Below are positions 62,947 to 64,000 of a DNA stretch of 64,000 bases, one piece after another (the first letter of the stretch is position 1; each line of letters begins with the position of its first letter). The notes below the pieces were generated by a model that was not told where the DNA came from, ran no database searches, and was given only the letters and a program-made list of their open reading frames with translations. A program made the translations under genes and the position numbers. Origin of the DNA: Sordaria brevicollis (taxonomy: Eukaryota; Ascomycota; Sordariomycetes; Sordariales; Sordariaceae). The stretch covers positions 248,001 through 312,000 of the forward strand of contig JAUTDP010000018.1 of NCBI GenBank assembly GCA_033439795.1, read 5' to 3'.

Positions 62947-64000
62947 ATGGCCGACAACGCTGCCACCACTCCCGCGGCCCCGGCCGAACAGCAGCCTCCC
63001 GCCGCCGCCGCTCCTGCTGCTCCTGCTGCCGCTCCCGCCTCCCCCGCCGCCGCCGAAGGCGCTGAGGGCGCCGAGGGTCCCTCCAAGAAGGCGCAAAAGA
63101 AGGCCGAGGCCAAGGCCAAGAAGGAGGCCGAGAAGGCTCGCCGCGCTGCCGAGCGCGAGGCCGCTGCTAAGGCCGCCGGCAAGAATACCGGACCGACCGA
63201 GGATCTCGCCAAGGACAACTATGGTGTGGTCAAGGAGAGGAAGGGACAGTTCGAGCTGTCGGCTGATGTCGAGGATGTCAACCTGAAGAACATTGGCGAG
63301 GAGCATGTTGGTAAGGCTGTCATTGTTAGGGCCTGGGTTCAGAATGCTAGGATTCAAGGGTAGGTTTTGCGCCCTCTTTCTTTCGGGCCTGGTGTTGAGA
63401 AGTGATGGGCTGACTGGCTTGTTACAACTGTTACAGCGCAAAGATGGCTTTCGTCGAGTTGCGCGAGGAGGGCGCCTGGACCATCCAGGGCGTTTTCGTC
63501 GCCAACAACGAGGGCACTCCCGTGAGCAAGCCCATGGTCAAGTTCGCCGCCGGTATCAACCCCGAGAGTTTCGTCGTCGTCGAGGGTACCGTCGAGAAGC
63601 CCCTCGAGCCCGTCAAGAGCTGCAAGGTTTCCAGCTACGAGCTGCACATCCGCAAGATCTTCGTCCTCGCCGCTGCCCCCAGATGCTCGGCATGACCCTG
63701 GCCGCCGCCAACCGCCCCATCACCAACTTCAGTGATGAGGAGCCCGCCCCCGAGAAGGCCGCCGAGGAGGCCGTCGAGAAGCTGTCCATCACCGCCGAGT
63801 CCTCCATCCCCGCCGCTACCATGCTCACCCATCTCGACAACATCATCATGCACAAGCGCGCCCCTGTCCAGCAGGCCATTGCCGATATCCGCATGGAGGT
63901 CAAGGACTTGTTCAGGTCTTACCTCAAAAGCCACGGCTTCAAGGAGTTTGAACCTCCTTGCTTGATCGGTGCTGCCTCTGAGGGTGGTGCCAATGTTTTC
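62947..64000 (+). CDS. Cytosolic aspartyl-tRNA synthetase, 5' part; frame broken by an apparent one-base deletion
   Basis: Exon 1 is 62947-63359, intron 63360-63436 (GTAGGT...TTACAG), and exon 2 runs from 63437 past the window end. Residues 1-80 are a low-complexity Ala/Pro then Lys/Glu/Ala-rich extension, typical of eukaryotic AspRS and thought to aid tRNA binding. The OB-fold anticodon-binding domain follows (AVIVRAWVQNARIQGAKMAFVELRE, VVVEGTVEKP, SYELHIRKIFVL). After Pro 219 the frame breaks at the C run 63676-63680 and meets TGA at 63693. The family sequence resumes at once in another frame (from 63683) and stays open to 64000, with the start of the class II catalytic region (KEFEPPCLIGAASEGGANVF). 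The enzyme is essential, so a sequencing error is the simplest cause; a real mutation cannot be excluded. Start context AAACATGGC. Confidence 0.9.

Noticed and set aside
63614..63682. A possible intron removing the AspRS frameshift (GTTTCC...CCCAG)
   Set aside because: The bases in question encode conserved OB-fold residues of AspRS, and GTTTCC is a poor donor. The frameshift explanation fits better.

Overview
The window is nuclear DNA of a filamentous ascomycete, most likely a Sordariomycete of the Neurospora/Sordaria type. The genes have short introns (50-90 bases, one of 183) with GTAAGT/GTATGT/GTGAGT-like donors, CTAAC/CTGAC-like branch sites and C/AAG acceptors. Most starts sit in a CAxxATGGC-like context, leaders are pyrimidine-rich, and (TACC)n and homopolymer tracts are scattered between genes. 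The species call is an inference from these traits and from the protein families; no search was possible.

Left part (1-10.3 kb), ordinary gene density: the 3' part of a DUF7721/'beta-flanking'-type protein (+); a mitochondrial D-lactate dehydrogenase (cytochrome), convergent to it (-, three exons, 595 aa); an amidase-signature enzyme (-, five exons, 608 aa); a 340-bp Harbinger/Tourist-like MITE with a TAA target duplication just upstream of the amidase; and a basic, disordered fungal protein of 501 aa (-).

Middle part (10.3-48.7 kb): one convincing protein gene in about 38 kb, a membrane glycosyltransferase of family GT2 (Cps1/hyaluronan-synthase-like, four exons, 508 aa). It is flanked by about 22.6 kb upstream and 14 kb downstream in which I find no recognisable protein, tRNA or 5S rRNA gene. 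The sequence there does not look like the very AT-rich DNA left by repeat-induced point mutation. Its last 1.3 kb before the glycosyltransferase is a pyrimidine-rich promoter/leader.

Right part (48.7-64 kb): an unrecognised fungal protein (-, two exons, 382 aa) divergent from GWT1, the ER inositol acyltransferase of GPI-anchor synthesis (+, 500 aa); a 4.7-kb intergenic region with long poly(A) and poly(G) tracts; a 1179-aa Kin4/KfsA-type protein kinase (+, three exons); and the 5' part of cytosolic aspartyl-tRNA synthetase (+), which runs off the window and carries an apparent one-base deletion in a C run.

The genes are independent eukaryotic units and not an operon. Two (the GT2 enzyme and GWT1) act in cell-surface glycan or GPI biology. 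No new multi-gene system could be supported. The points most worth following up are the isolated GT2 gene with its large flanking deserts, the MITE, the alternative acceptor in the GT2 gene and the AspRS frameshift.
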